From Mycobacterium sp. E1214 (GTDB taxonomy: Bacteria; Actinomycetota; Actinomycetes; Mycobacteriales; Mycobacteriaceae): a stretch of 62,854 nt of DNA. The notes under the pieces were generated by a model. It saw only the letters and a list, made by a program, of their open reading frames with translations. It did not search any database and had not been told where the DNA came from. Positions 25,787 through 34,565 of this stretch are shown here, in pieces. Position 1 is the stretch's first letter; each line of letters opens with the position of its first letter. The position numbers were made by a program, and so were the translations under genes. The stretch covers positions 1 to 62,854 of the forward strand of contig NZ_LZJC01000067.1 of the NCBI RefSeq assembly GCF_001666755.1. Direction: 5' to 3'.

Positions 25787-28732
25787 GTGGTTTACCAACG
25801 CCCCGAGTGGGCCGACTCCTTGAAGAATTTGCTTTCTGGGATGGCCGGTGGTCGGCCGAAGCCTCTGCTCCAAGGCCTTGGTTACTTCGCCGGGGCGGTT
25901 GTCACATCCTCCGAGCTAGCGGACTATCTACTCAACGTCGATGAGAACGACACGGCCCTCATACAACTGCGACTCGCCCTGGCGGGATGGGACGCCGACA
26001 AGGACGCCCACTTCTTGGACGCCGACGGGTTGCTGACGCCACCTCATTCGGAGGCTCGCAGGCACGCTATATATGCCGCACTTGATTTGGACGACGCCAT
26101 TACCGGCGCTGTTGCGAAACGTGCCCCGGTCTACGAGAAGCCTGTTATCGAAATCTCGAAGAAATTCGAGCCGTGGTATGCCGAGGCCCGTAAGCTCCGG
26201 ACGAGCGTCTATTGGGACGACTACGAGACTTACCTCCGCGACACCAAGCACTGGTCTGCCGAGGCCATCGCCTCACTCGACGAGACGACCACCGACGTGG
26301 TTGAGCGCCTCAGCGACCCGACACGGACCACCATCAAGCAGACCAAAGGCCTCGTGGTGGGCTATGTCCAAAGCGGAAAGACAGCCAACTTCACGGGCGT
26401 GGTGGCCAAGGCCATCGACGCTGGCTATCGGCTCATAATCGTTCTCACGGGAACCATTGAAATACTGCGCGCCCAGACCCAACGACGCATGGACATGGAG
26501 TTGATGGGCGTCGAAAACATACTGAAGGGCCAGGATCCGAAAGACCCACAGGTTGTCAAGGAGCTCGATTACCAGCAAGACACCGACTGGATCGACGGAC
26601 ATTTCCTTCAGCACGGACCAGCGCTGGACCAGGACAATGTCGTTCATATCGATCGCGTCACGACACACCGCAGTGACTACAAAAGGCTGCCGCAAGGATT
26701 AACGAAGCTCAAGTTCCATAAGTACGAGAAGGCTAAGCCGCTTAACGACCCAGTGAACCTATTCCGTTCGGACGCCTACGTTGCAGTCATCAAAAAGAAC
26801 CCCGCTCCAATGAGAAAGTTGACCGCCGATCTAAAGCCAATCCAGGGCGATCTTGCGCAGCTTCCGGTGCTCGTCATTGACGACGAGTCTGACCAGGCTT
26901 CGGTTGATACTACAAATCCGGCCAAGTGGAACAAGCAGAGCGCAGCTGATCGCCACCGAACGACGATCAACAAGCTGATCACCGACCTACTCCAGCTTTG
27001 TCCTCGGGCGCAGTATGTCGGCTACACGGCCACACCGTTCGCCAACGTGTTCGTCGATCCTGATGACGAGCGTGACCTCTTCCCCTCCGATTTCGTCCTG
27101 TCACTACACCGTCCGCCCGGCTACATGGGGGTGCAGGAATTCCACGACGTTGGTAAGCGATGGGATGACGAACAGAAAACTATTGCGAACTGCAATGAGT
27201 TGGCCTACATACGTCCACTATCGGGTGACGCCGAAAACAACCCGGTTAGGCGCAACGCAGAACTACAGGAAGCTCTTGACGCCTGGGTACTGAGCGGCGC
27301 GATCAAGAAGTTCCGGGAGAGCGTGTCCTCCGTACCGTTCCGTCATCACACCATGCTGGTACACGAGTCTGTAAGGCGCGCAGAGCATTTGGCGACGGCA
27401 GACGACATCCGAACACTCTGGAAGGCATCGAAATTCACATCGGCGGAGGGGCTCAAGAGACTTCTCCATCTGTACCAGAGTGACTATCTTCCCGTCATGC
27501 ACGCCCGCGCCAATGGCCTGCCAACGCCCGACTCGTTCGAGGAACTCAAGCCGCATATCGCATCCGCCATCTCTGAGATGACTAAGGACAATGACCCGAT
27601 CCTAATTGTCAACTCCGACAGGGCGATTCAAGAGCAGCAGAAGAAGCTCGACTTCGAAGCCGAGAAGGTCTGGAGAATCCTCGTCGGGGGAGCGCAACTT
27701 AGTCGTGGCTTCACGGTCCAGGGACTCACAGTGTCTTATTTCCGTCGAAAGGCGGGGCAAGCCGATACACTCATGCAGGCTGGTCGATGGTTCGGTTTCC
27801 GGCTCGGCTACCAGGATCTGGTCCGCCTCTACATCCGACGTGACGAGCAGGTAGATCTCTATGATGCATTCGAAGCGTTATTGATGGACGAGGAAGCCTT
27901 CCGAGATGAGCTCCGCCAGTATGAAGGCCTCGACGACGACGGCATGCCGCTAGTCGAGCCGCGGCAGATCCCGCCCCTGGTCAGTCAACATCTCCCATGG
28001 CTCAAGCCCACAGCAAGGAACAAGATGTGGAATGCCATCATCGATTCCAAGGCGACCGCCGGCGGATTCCAGGACCGTTACGGCCTCCCTCCGCGTGGGG
28101 CGGTTGACAACGAGGAGAATCTTCTTCGAGTGGGTGTCCCTTTTCTTAAGGCAGCGGTGAACCGCGTCAACCTTGACTACACGCTGGCAAACGGCGAAAC
28201 GGGCGTGGTACCAGTCAAGTTGGGCACAATCGACGCCACGCGGTTCCTAGATTTGTTCAAAGAACTTTCGTGGCACGAACAGTACAAACAAGTTATCGCA
28301 CCATTCTCGAAGTTCCTTGAAAACGCGACAACAGACGGGCGAATCAAAGAGTGGGCCATCGTCTGGCCGCAACCTGCAAAGACCGTCGGACAGATAGATC
28401 TTGATGGTCTGGACGACGCCCCTGTGATCAAGCGAAACCGGCGCCAAGAGCGAATCGACTTCGTTGGCTCCGACCGTAAGCACAGCGACGCGGCTTTGCC
28501 TATAGCGAAAGGGGTTTCGGTCGCAGGACTGCCAGGGGCTGAAGGACGTGGTGTCGTTCTGATCTACTTGGCCGACGACCGGGGCGACGGCTCGGATGCG
28601 TTGTCGACGAAGAACGTCGTGCCGCTACTGTCGCTTGCCGCTCCGAAGTCAGCTACACCGCACAAGCGTGACCTCATCCAGTGGACCGTCCGGGTGCAGT
28701 CGAAGAAGGATGACGCGGCCGTGGAGATTTAA
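25787..28732 (+). CDS. Z1-domain ATPase / SF2-helicase-like protein (981 aa)
   Basis: A large motor-like protein. It has a Walker A variant GYVQSGKT at residues 192-199, a Walker B VLVIDDESDQ (Asp365-Asp366-Glu367), a motif III-like GYTATPFANVF, and a motif VI-like QAGRWFGFR from residue 664. This is the Z1 domain arrangement. The C-terminal ~250 residues are unassigned. The open frame extends upstream to 25685, but the GTG at 25787 with AAGGA upstream avoids a long overlap and is preferred. In related loci Z1 proteins act with a MORC-like ATPase and PD-(D/E)XK protein, presumably in translocating or remodelling foreign DNA. Confidence 0.85.
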   Translation: MVYQRPEWADSLKNLLSGMAGGRPKPLLQGLGYFAGAVVTSSELADYLLNVDENDTALIQLRLALAGWDADKDAHFLDADGLLTPPHSEARRHAIYAALDLDDAITGAVAKRAPVYEKPVIEISKKFEPWYAEARKLRTSVYWDDYETYLRDTKHWSAEAIASLDETTTDVVERLSDPTRTTIKQTKGLVVGYVQSGKTANFTGVVAKAIDAGYRLIIVLTGTIEILRAQTQRRMDMELMGVENILKGQDPKDPQVVKELDYQQDTDWIDGHFLQHGPALDQDNVVHIDRVTTHRSDYKRLPQGLTKLKFHKYEKAKPLNDPVNLFRSDAYVAVIKKNPAPMRKLTADLKPIQGDLAQLPVLVIDDESDQASVDTTNPAKWNKQSAADRHRTTINKLITDLLQLCPRAQYVGYTATPFANVFVDPDDERDLFPSDFVLSLHRPPGYMGVQEFHDVGKRWDDEQKTIANCNELAYIRPLSGDAENNPVRRNAELQEALDAWVLSGAIKKFRESVSSVPFRHHTMLVHESVRRAEHLATADDIRTLWKASKFTSAEGLKRLLHLYQSDYLPVMHARANGLPTPDSFEELKPHIASAISEMTKDNDPILIVNSDRAIQEQQKKLDFEAEKVWRILVGGAQLSRGFTVQGLTVSYFRRKAGQADTLMQAGRWFGFRLGYQDLVRLYIRRDEQVDLYDAFEALLMDEEAFRDELRQYEGLDDDGMPLVEPRQIPPLVSQHLPWLKPTARNKMWNAIIDSKATAGGFQDRYGLPPRGAVDNEENLLRVGVPFLKAAVNRVNLDYTLANGETGVVPVKLGTIDATRFLDLFKELSWHEQYKQVIAPFSKFLENATTDGRIKEWAIVWPQPAKTVGQIDLDGLDDAPVIKRNRRQERIDFVGSDRKHSDAALPIAKGVSVAGLPGAEGRGVVLIYLADDRGDGSDALSTKNVVPLLSLAAPKSATPHKRDLIQWTVRVQSKKDDAAVEI

Positions 28733-28815
28733 TTCTGACCAGTCGCTGCCGATAGCCCTGAGGCGAGACCGCTCGGGCCTCTGATCGGAGCCAGCCGTGC
28801 ACCCATAATCGAGTC

Positions 28816-29046
28816 ATGCGAATAGGTGACGTTCTTCGTTATGGACTCCCCGAGGACCCTGTGCCTCAGACCGTCGACGGCATGCCGAACTTCTGGCATA
28901 TCACCTGCACCGCGGGCGCAACCCGTGCACAACTTGAGCGGGGTATCAACACCATCCAAGAAGTAGCGTCGGACGATGGTGGGAGAATTCCTGCGATCCA
29001 GCTCGGTAGCAGCCCCCATAAGGCGGGGGGTCTGCTGCACGAGTAG
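28816..29046 (+). pseudogene. Truncated gene of the defence operon, cut by IS3-family insertion
   Basis: The frame starts MRIGDVLRYGLPEDPVPQT and continues through NFWHITCTAGAT and IPAIQLGSSPHKAGG; its last residues (LLHE) come from the insertion sequence end. The 3' part is not found beyond the insertion sequence, where all three frames stop quickly. From memory the start resembles N-terminal regions of restriction-endonuclease-like proteins next to methyltransferase/Vsr operons; this is weak. It lies 83 bp after the Z1 gene in the same direction and was probably the operon's nuclease or effector. Confidence 0.6.
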
Positions 29047-29097
29047 GTGACAGTTTCTTCACGCGGCCTGGCTGGCCGGTGTGGTCATGATTGCTTC

Positions 29098-29916
29098 TTA
29101 TTCGATCGGGGTCAACCGTCCGAGAGCGATTTGGCGGCGGCGTCGATGGTAGGTGCGTTCGATCCAGGAGACGATCGCGATGCGGAGTTGCTCGCGGGTG
29201 TCCCATCGTCGGCGATTGAGGACATTCTTTTGCAGCAGACTGAAGAAGCTCTCCATAGCGGCGTTGTCGCCGGCCGCTCCGACGCGGCCCATCGATCCGA
29301 CCATGTCGCAGCGGCTCAGTGCGTGGACGAATCGTCGACTTCGAAATTGACTGCCCCTATCGGTGTGAAGGATGCAGCCGGCGACCTCACCGCGGCGTGC
29401 CACCGCACTGTTTAGGGCCTGAGTGGCCAGTCGTGACTTCATCCGAGAGTCGATCGAGTAGCCCACGATCCGGTTGGAGAACACGTCTTTGATCGCACAG
29501 AGGTAGAGTTTGCCTTCGCCGGTGCGATGCTCGGTAATATCGCTGAGCCACAACTGGTTTGGAGCATCGGCAGTGAAGACGCGGCCTGCCAGATCGTCGT
29601 GAACGGGCGGGCCGGGCCGGCCGTTCTTGCCGCGCTTCTTTCCAAACGCACTCCACCAGCCGTTGTCGGCGCACATCCGCCAGGCGGTGCGTTCAGCCAT
29701 CGGGTGGCCGGCGTCGCGGGCCTCTTCGACAAGGAACCGGTAGCCAAACTCCGGGTCGTCGCGGTGGGCGTCGAACAACGCGTTGGCACGTTGCGCGGCA
29801 ACGTATTCGGCGTCGGTTACCGGATCGGCCAACCAGCGGTAGTAGGGCTGGCGGGCGAGCTTGAGGACCCGGCACGTCACCGCGACGGGAATCCCCTTGG
29901 CGGCGAGCTCTTTCAC
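29098..29916 (-). CDS. IS3-family transposase OrfB (DDE integrase domain)
   Basis: The catalytic half of the transposase. An N-terminal HTH_21-like region (MKELAAKGIPVAVTCRVLKL) is followed by the rve DDE core: NQLWLSDITEH gives the first Asp, CILHTDRGSQFRS the second, and NAAMESFFSLLQKN the Glu. It overlaps orfA by four bases. The normal product is probably an OrfAB fusion made by -1 frameshifting at GGGAAAA. The catalytic triad is intact, so the element may be active. Confidence 0.92.
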   Translation of the reverse strand: MKELAAKGIPVAVTCRVLKLARQPYYRWLADPVTDAEYVAAQRANALFDAHRDDPEFGYRFLVEEARDAGHPMAERTAWRMCADNGWWSAFGKKRGKNGRPGPPVHDDLAGRVFTADAPNQLWLSDITEHRTGEGKLYLCAIKDVFSNRIVGYSIDSRMKSRLATQALNSAVARRGEVAGCILHTDRGSQFRSRRFVHALSRCDMVGSMGRVGAAGDNAAMESFFSLLQKNVLNRRRWDTREQLRIAIVSWIERTYHRRRRQIALGRLTPIE

Positions 29917-30221
29917 GAGCGGGTAAATCCTTTTCCCGGCAGATTGGACTGCGACAAATACGCCGCCGCGCGGCGCAGCACCTCGTTCTCCTGCTCGAGC
30001 AGCTTGATCCGTCGACGGGCCTCCCGCAACTCCGTCGACTCATTCGTCGTCGTGCCCGGCTTAGCGCCGTCATCGACATCGGCCTGGCGCATCCATTTCG
30101 ACAGCGTGATCGGATGCACCCCGAAATCGGCGGCGATCTGCTCGAGAGTCACCCCGGCATCGCGGCTGCGGGCGACCCGGACAACGTCGTCGCGGAACTC
30201 CTGGGGATAGGGCCGTGCCAT
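29913..30221 (-). CDS. IS3-family OrfA (HTH and leucine-zipper)
   Basis: A 102-aa protein with the HTH_Tnp_1 pattern (YPQEFRDDVVRVARS, then GVTLEQIAADFGVHPITLSK) and a C-terminal coiled coil (ELREARRRIKLLEQENEVLR). It binds the terminal inverted repeats and dimerises the transposase. The end of the frame contains the frameshift site. Confidence 0.92.
   Translation of the reverse strand: MARPYPQEFRDDVVRVARSRDAGVTLEQIAADFGVHPITLSKWMRQADVDDGAKPGTTTNESTELREARRRIKLLEQENEVLRRAAAYLSQSNLPGKGFTRS
29931..29937 (-). promoter_or_regulatory. Putative -1 ribosomal frameshift site GGGAAAA
   Basis: On the leftward strand the orfA codons GGA-AAA are preceded by G, giving the slippery heptamer G-GGA-AAA. A -1 slip continues as KRIYPLVKELAAKG into OrfB without a stop, which is the usual way IS3 elements make OrfAB. 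Confidence 0.65.
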
Positions 30222-30435
30222 GTTGACATCCTCTCAGCCCACCCAGTCCGGGCAAGCGAGCTCGGTGTCACCTATTCGTGCAGCAGACCCAAATAAGAGC
30301 ATGAGTGGGTGTCGTTTTGTAGAAGGACACTGATCGATAGGGAACGCAGCCTCGCCTCTCGAAAATTTGAGGGATGACAAGGGATCCGGGAAGCGTGTAG
30401 ACGCATCCGCCGCTCGGTCGAACGAAGTACGGGCC

Positions 30436-33400
30436 TCAGTCGCTTCGGCTAGCTGCTTCCGGCAATTCCGAGCGGACCCTATAACTCGAATCATCCCGCA
30501 AGGTCTGGACTACGTCGCTTAGTTCCTCGCGGTCCTGAGATGACAAGTCGCTGCGGTTCATTAGCTTCCTAAGCGCGATCGCCAAATCCGTCCGAACGTT
30601 TGTGACGGAATCGGACGCCAGACTGCCGATCGCATCAAAATCAAGAGACGGCAAGAAAGGCAGTAAGGCGGCAGCAAGTTGTCGCATTTCGACATCGGCG
30701 CTGTAGACCATAGATTGCCATGGCAAGTTTGGCGCGAAGCCAGCCTTACTCAGACGGAAGGCGGTGTCAGCGGCAGCCACAGAGTCACTTCGACGTCCTG
30801 AAACGATGAGCCTCTGCGCCGCCCGCCAAACCTGGTGTTGGCGTTGGGCATCGGTAGCCAGCACGGCGAGAGCCTTCAGCGTCGACCGTCGGAGTCTGTC
30901 GGTGGGCCCAGTGACCCTGAACCATGAGCGCGGGTTTCGAAACCTCGCCTCCATGATGTCGAACGCGTTCGTCGCGGCCATTGGCCCTTGCGCCAGAGGC
31001 AGTAGCCCATCGAATACTCGGTTGCATACGTTTTGTGAAAGGTCCGGCGCGAGGTGAACGAACGCGACGGCATAGCTCGCCCTGTTAGCTTCTATGTCCT
31101 GCTCATCGAGGGCGCGATGTAGATAGTGCATCGCGAGTTCTTCGCGGCGTTGCGGCGGTAGACACTTCGAAATGATCGCAGGTTCCTCGACCCATGCGAG
31201 TCTCCCGACCGAATTGCGGGTATATGCCACCGGACTACGTAATTCACGTTCGACAATCGCGTCGGCCGATGCAAGAAGCGAAGGTGACCGGTTGCCTATC
31301 GCAACCAGTGCCATCGTCGCATTCATCCTTCGGATACGGTTCTTAGGGATGTCCTCGGTTGCCTCAAGAAGTGCCACCAAGCGTGCTTCAATCACCTGGA
31401 GGGCTGTCGATAGAGAATTGGCGTAGTCGACGATTATGCTCGCTACGTCATCGACCTTCTCGAACGCAACGGCGATCCGCTCTGCCACCTGTGGGACATA
31501 CTCTCGATTTGACGCCCCGAGCTCGACCAGGATGCGAGCAACTTGGTCGTCGACTGGTCTGCCGGTGTGCTCGGGACGGGGGAGAATCTGGTCAATCTCT
31601 TCTAGCAGTTCGTTAACGAGCGCGGTCGGAAATCTTGGTGCCAGCTCTTGCAACAGCTTGTAAGAGTTGACGTATGTGTCAGGGCCAAGAAGGGTAAATT
31701 CGCCCTTCTTGGCCTCGGTTAGGGCCCTCTGACTTCAGTCGGAAACCTCGTCATCAGGAATCAGATCCGCTTCTTCGGCGACGACGCGTAGGGCAACTGC
31801 CCGCTGTCGATTCGGCTGTTGTTCGCTTACGTCTTCGCGGCAGTCGTGAAACCTCGTGAGTTTCTCCGCAACTTCAGCGGCCCGCTTTAGATCGCCGCCC
31901 CTGATGAAGTGGCCTATCGCCATCTCGGGCTGATCGAGTTGTGCGTGTAACCGCCCAGTCAAGACGTGCGACTCGAGCTCTTTGCGTACTGCTCCTAGCA
32001 CGATGCTCCGTCGTCGAAACCGTCCTAGGGCACTCCATGCACGCCGTATCGAGCCGCCTCCGCCCTCCGCTTCCACAAGGCTGGTCAGAGCAGTTAACTG
32101 CAGGTTCTCCGCCTGAATTAGTAAGCTCCGCCCATCGGCTGCCCGAAAAGCTTTCTCCTGCTGTTGAAGAGCCGCGAGTTCGTTCAAAAGTACCGAGTCG
32201 CGCAGCTGCATGACGTGCGCAGCAGACTCCGCCCAGTCTGCCGCATCCTCCCAAATCTGCGCGTCGGTGCCGCGGTCGATGGCTAGCCGAAACTCGGCTA
32301 GCGCCAGACCAAGCTGATTGGTCCAGTACAATTGTCGGGCGTGCCGTGCGTGAATCAACGCCGATAAGTCAGCCGCATACCGGACGCCAGCAGGCTCTGC
32401 TTCGGCGAGCATCTGTCGCCAGAGGGCCTCATCTTGAGTTGCGTCCGCAACAGCCAACAAAAGTCGTGTGCTCAACCCGATGTCATGAGATGTGTTGGCA
32501 TATTGCAATAGCTGGTCCCGTGCAGCTGCGATCGTCGTTTCACGACCGTCGGCTAAACACGACTCCGCTGCATACACAGCCCATACTGTCCCACTGGGGT
32601 CGCCTGCTTCGGATGCGGCGATTGCTAGTCCAAGCAGCTTTTGGGCGTCCACATCGCCGTACTGCCAACGCTCTAATGCCTGTACGACATCGATTCGTGC
32701 AGCAAGCCACGCCGGTGCGTTGTCGTTCCTAGCAATGCTGTTCCATGCCTGAACTGGTTCGTGTAAGCCTATCCCTCGCCCAGCGGATAAATAATCTGTG
32801 ACTAGCGGCATCCAGGCATCGGCCGCGCTCACATCACCAGCACGCGTCAGCAGTTCCGCACGCTGCTTCATGAATGGCAATAATTCCTCTGTGTAGCCAT
32901 TCGTTCCTATTCGCGAAATGAGAATTGAGAGCCTTGCAGCCGCCTCTGCAGGGGCGCTCACCTCCAACGATTGAATGGCGGCGTACTCTTCCTCAAGTCC
33001 TAACGCCTTCAATGGACCGGCGATCAACACGACTGGGTCCACCTGGATCGTGCTCACGCGGCTCTCAAGAAACTGCCGTAGATCGCTTAGGCTTTCGCTG
33101 ACCTCGCGTACGTCTTCGCCAACGCCCCGCAGGTCGTTACCAACGTCGCCGACTGCTTCGCTAATCGCGCGAAGTCTGTAGGCCAAGAGGCCGGTTTTTT
33201 GGTCGGTGGGCAAGCAGTTCGGTATCTCGGCTATGAGTATCTGCGCCAGCACTCGGGATCTCACCGACTCTTCTTCTTTGAAGACGTCGCGGGCGATCTC
33301 AAACGACAACGATGCTGCGCCAACATCGTCTTGCTCAAACATTGCGGCGACGGCGCGATCGGTCCTAATTAGCTGCCTGAGACGACGCCGATGGCGCATG

Positions 33401-33528
33401 TTCAAGGGAGGGCAGTCTGGGTTTTCCCGAGCCCGGCGGACGACAAGCTCTTGTGTGGCTGGCTCGCTCATCTTTTTGATAAGCACCAGGACGCCCGGGA
33501 GCGCCAGACCTTCAACGATGCTCATCAA
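30436..33528 (-). pseudogene. Large alpha-helical repeat protein split by an in-frame UGA (597 + 27 + 405 codons)
   Basis: The first frame (33528-31735, 597 aa) starts with a hydrophobic N-terminus and a coiled segment (LRGVGEDVREVSESLSDLRQ), then TPR-like helix pairs. The second frame (31653-30436, 405 aa) is HEAT/ARM-like. They lie in the same frame, separated by one UGA (31737-31735) and 27 sense codons that read like normal protein (TEAKKGEFTLLGPDTYVNSY). The second frame has only a TTG start without Shine-Dalgarno. It is therefore probably one ~1030-aa gene with a nonsense mutation or a recoded UGA. No function is recognised; such repeat proteins often serve as scaffolds or sensors in defence islands. 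Confidence 0.75.
31683..31714 (-). other. Perfect 12-bp hairpin 20 nt after the in-frame UGA
   Basis: GGCCAAGAAGGG pairs perfectly with CCCTTCTTGGCC around an 8-base loop (CGAATTTA on the transcribed strand). It is inside the apparent coding continuation of the split gene. There is no T-run, so an intrinsic terminator is less likely. Its distance from the UGA would suit a recoding element. Confidence 0.7.
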
Positions 33529-33755
33529 TCCTCCATCGGCGCTCGTCGCTCACGCTGACGAAGCGGAAGTGGGTCTACGTAGCGGACCGCCGCCCCAATT
33601 CAGAAATTTCTGTACGTCAAGGCTACGGACCCGGGCTGACCGGCTAGCAAACGATTTCAGCAATGGGCATCGCTGGGCCACGGTCAAACAACGGTCAAGA
33701 ACGGCCATCACGGGTAGCCAGACTGGGCATTTTATGACGTTGAACTGCGCTTATG

Positions 33756-33803
33756 TGGAGCCGATGACGGGAATCGAACCCGCGTATTCAGCTTGGGAAG
33801 CTG
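33756..33803. repeat. Right attachment-site copy within intact tRNA-Gly
   Basis: Identical over 48 bp to 18726-18773. It spans the 3' end of the tRNA up to the anticodon stem, the usual recognition segment of tyrosine integrases that target tRNA genes. Confidence 0.93.
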
Positions 33804-33829
33804 ATGTTCTGCCATTGAACTACATCGGC
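33756..33829 (-). tRNA. glyU: tRNA-Gly(CCC)
   Basis: The cloverleaf reads on the minus strand: acceptor GCCGATG/CATCGGC, D stem GTTC/GAAC, anticodon stem TCAGC/GCTGA with loop TTCCCAA (anticodon CCC at 33797-33795), T arm GCGGG-TTCGATT-CCCGT with a terminal G-T pair, discriminator T and encoded CCA. It is intact and lies 55 bp from the divergent dcd gene, as in M. tuberculosis from memory. Confidence 0.95.
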
Positions 33830-33884
33830 GCTGTTGCTCAGGAAGGCTAGCATCCGGCGTCCGGCTAGCAGATAGGCTCTTCGG

Positions 33885-34457
33885 GTGCTGCTCTCCGATC
33901 GCGACCTCAGGGCCGAAATGACCGCCGGCCGGTTGGGCATCGAGCCGTTCGAGGACAAGCTAGTGCAGCCGTCGAGCATCGACGTCCGCCTCGACTCCCT
34001 GTTCCGGGTGTTCAACAACACCCGATACACCCACATCGACCCGGCCAAGCAGCAGGACGAGCTGACCACGCTGGTCGAGTCCGCCGAGGGGGAGCCGTTC
34101 GTGCTGCACCCCGGCGAGTTCGTGCTCGGCTCGACGCTGGAGCTGATCACCTTGCCCGACGATCTCGCCGGCCGGCTGGAAGGCAAGTCGTCGCTGGGCC
34201 GACTGGGACTGCTGACGCACTCCACCGCGGGGTTCATCGACCCCGGATTCAGCGGGCACATCACCCTCGAGCTGTCCAACGTCGCGAACCTGCCGATCAC
34301 CCTGTGGCCGGGCATGAAGATCGGTCAGCTCTGCATTTTGCGGCTGACCAGCCCCGCCGAGCATCCCTACGGCAGCTCGCAGGTGGGCTCGAAGTACCAG
34401 GGCCAGCGCGGGCCCACGCCATCGCGCTCTTATCAGAACTTCATAACGTCTACATAG
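33885..34457 (+). CDS. dcd: dCTP deaminase (bifunctional dCTP deaminase/dUTPase type)
   Basis: A 190-aa trimeric nucleotide enzyme that converts dCTP to dUTP and, in mycobacteria, on to dUMP for thymidylate synthesis. Conserved features are [21 protein letters not shown], the active-site segment [10 protein letters not shown], the catalytic-Glu strand HITLELSN, and the C-terminal [14 protein letters not shown] that closes over the nucleotide. GTG start at 33885. Confidence 0.96.
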   Translation: MLLSDRDLRAEMTAGRLGIEPFEDKLVQPSSIDVRLDSLFRVFNNTRYTHIDPAKQQDELTTLVESAEGEPFVLHPGEFVLGSTLELITLPDDLAGRLEGKSSLGRLGLLTHSTAGFIDPGFSGHITLELSNVANLPITLWPGMKIGQLCILRLTSPAEHPYGSSQVGSKYQGQRGPTPSRSYQNFITST

Positions 34458-34565
34458 CTTCTGAGGCGCCCCCGCGAGGCCCTCCTGCGCGATACTTAGT
34501 TAGCCGTGGTTCATAACCTCCGCCTGGCTACGGTTCATCGCGCAAGACCTTTGGAGGGGTTTGTT

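Larger units (their letters stand above)
29028..30290 (-). mobile_element. IS3-family insertion sequence (1263 bp)
   Basis: The ends are imperfect 25-bp inverted repeats (29028-29052 and 30266-30290, 24 of 25 paired) that include the TG...CA termini and TGCTGCACGA. Inside are the two leftward overlapping frames orfA and orfB. No target duplication is evident: GGG precedes the left end and AAA follows the right end. This suggests a deletion or rearrangement after insertion. Confidence 0.88.
18726..33803. mobile_element. tRNA-Gly(CCC) genomic island with defence cargo
   Basis: A 15-kb segment bounded by a 48-bp direct repeat of the 3' part of tRNA-Gly(CCC), at 18726-18773 and 33756-33803. GC is visibly lower than in the flanking core genes. 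It contains an excisionase-like HTH gene, a decayed second one, a two-gene methyltransferase/OLD operon, a Vsr/GHKL/PD-(D/E)XK/Z1 operon, an IS3-family element, and a large split helical-repeat gene. No integrase is visible, so the element is probably immobile now or is moved in trans. Confidence 0.88.

Noticed and set aside
31683..31714. Hairpin as intrinsic terminator of the 597-codon frame
   Set aside because: No T-run follows and the frame stays open through it into the next helical-repeat part; treated as a possible recoding element or chance palindrome within a gene.
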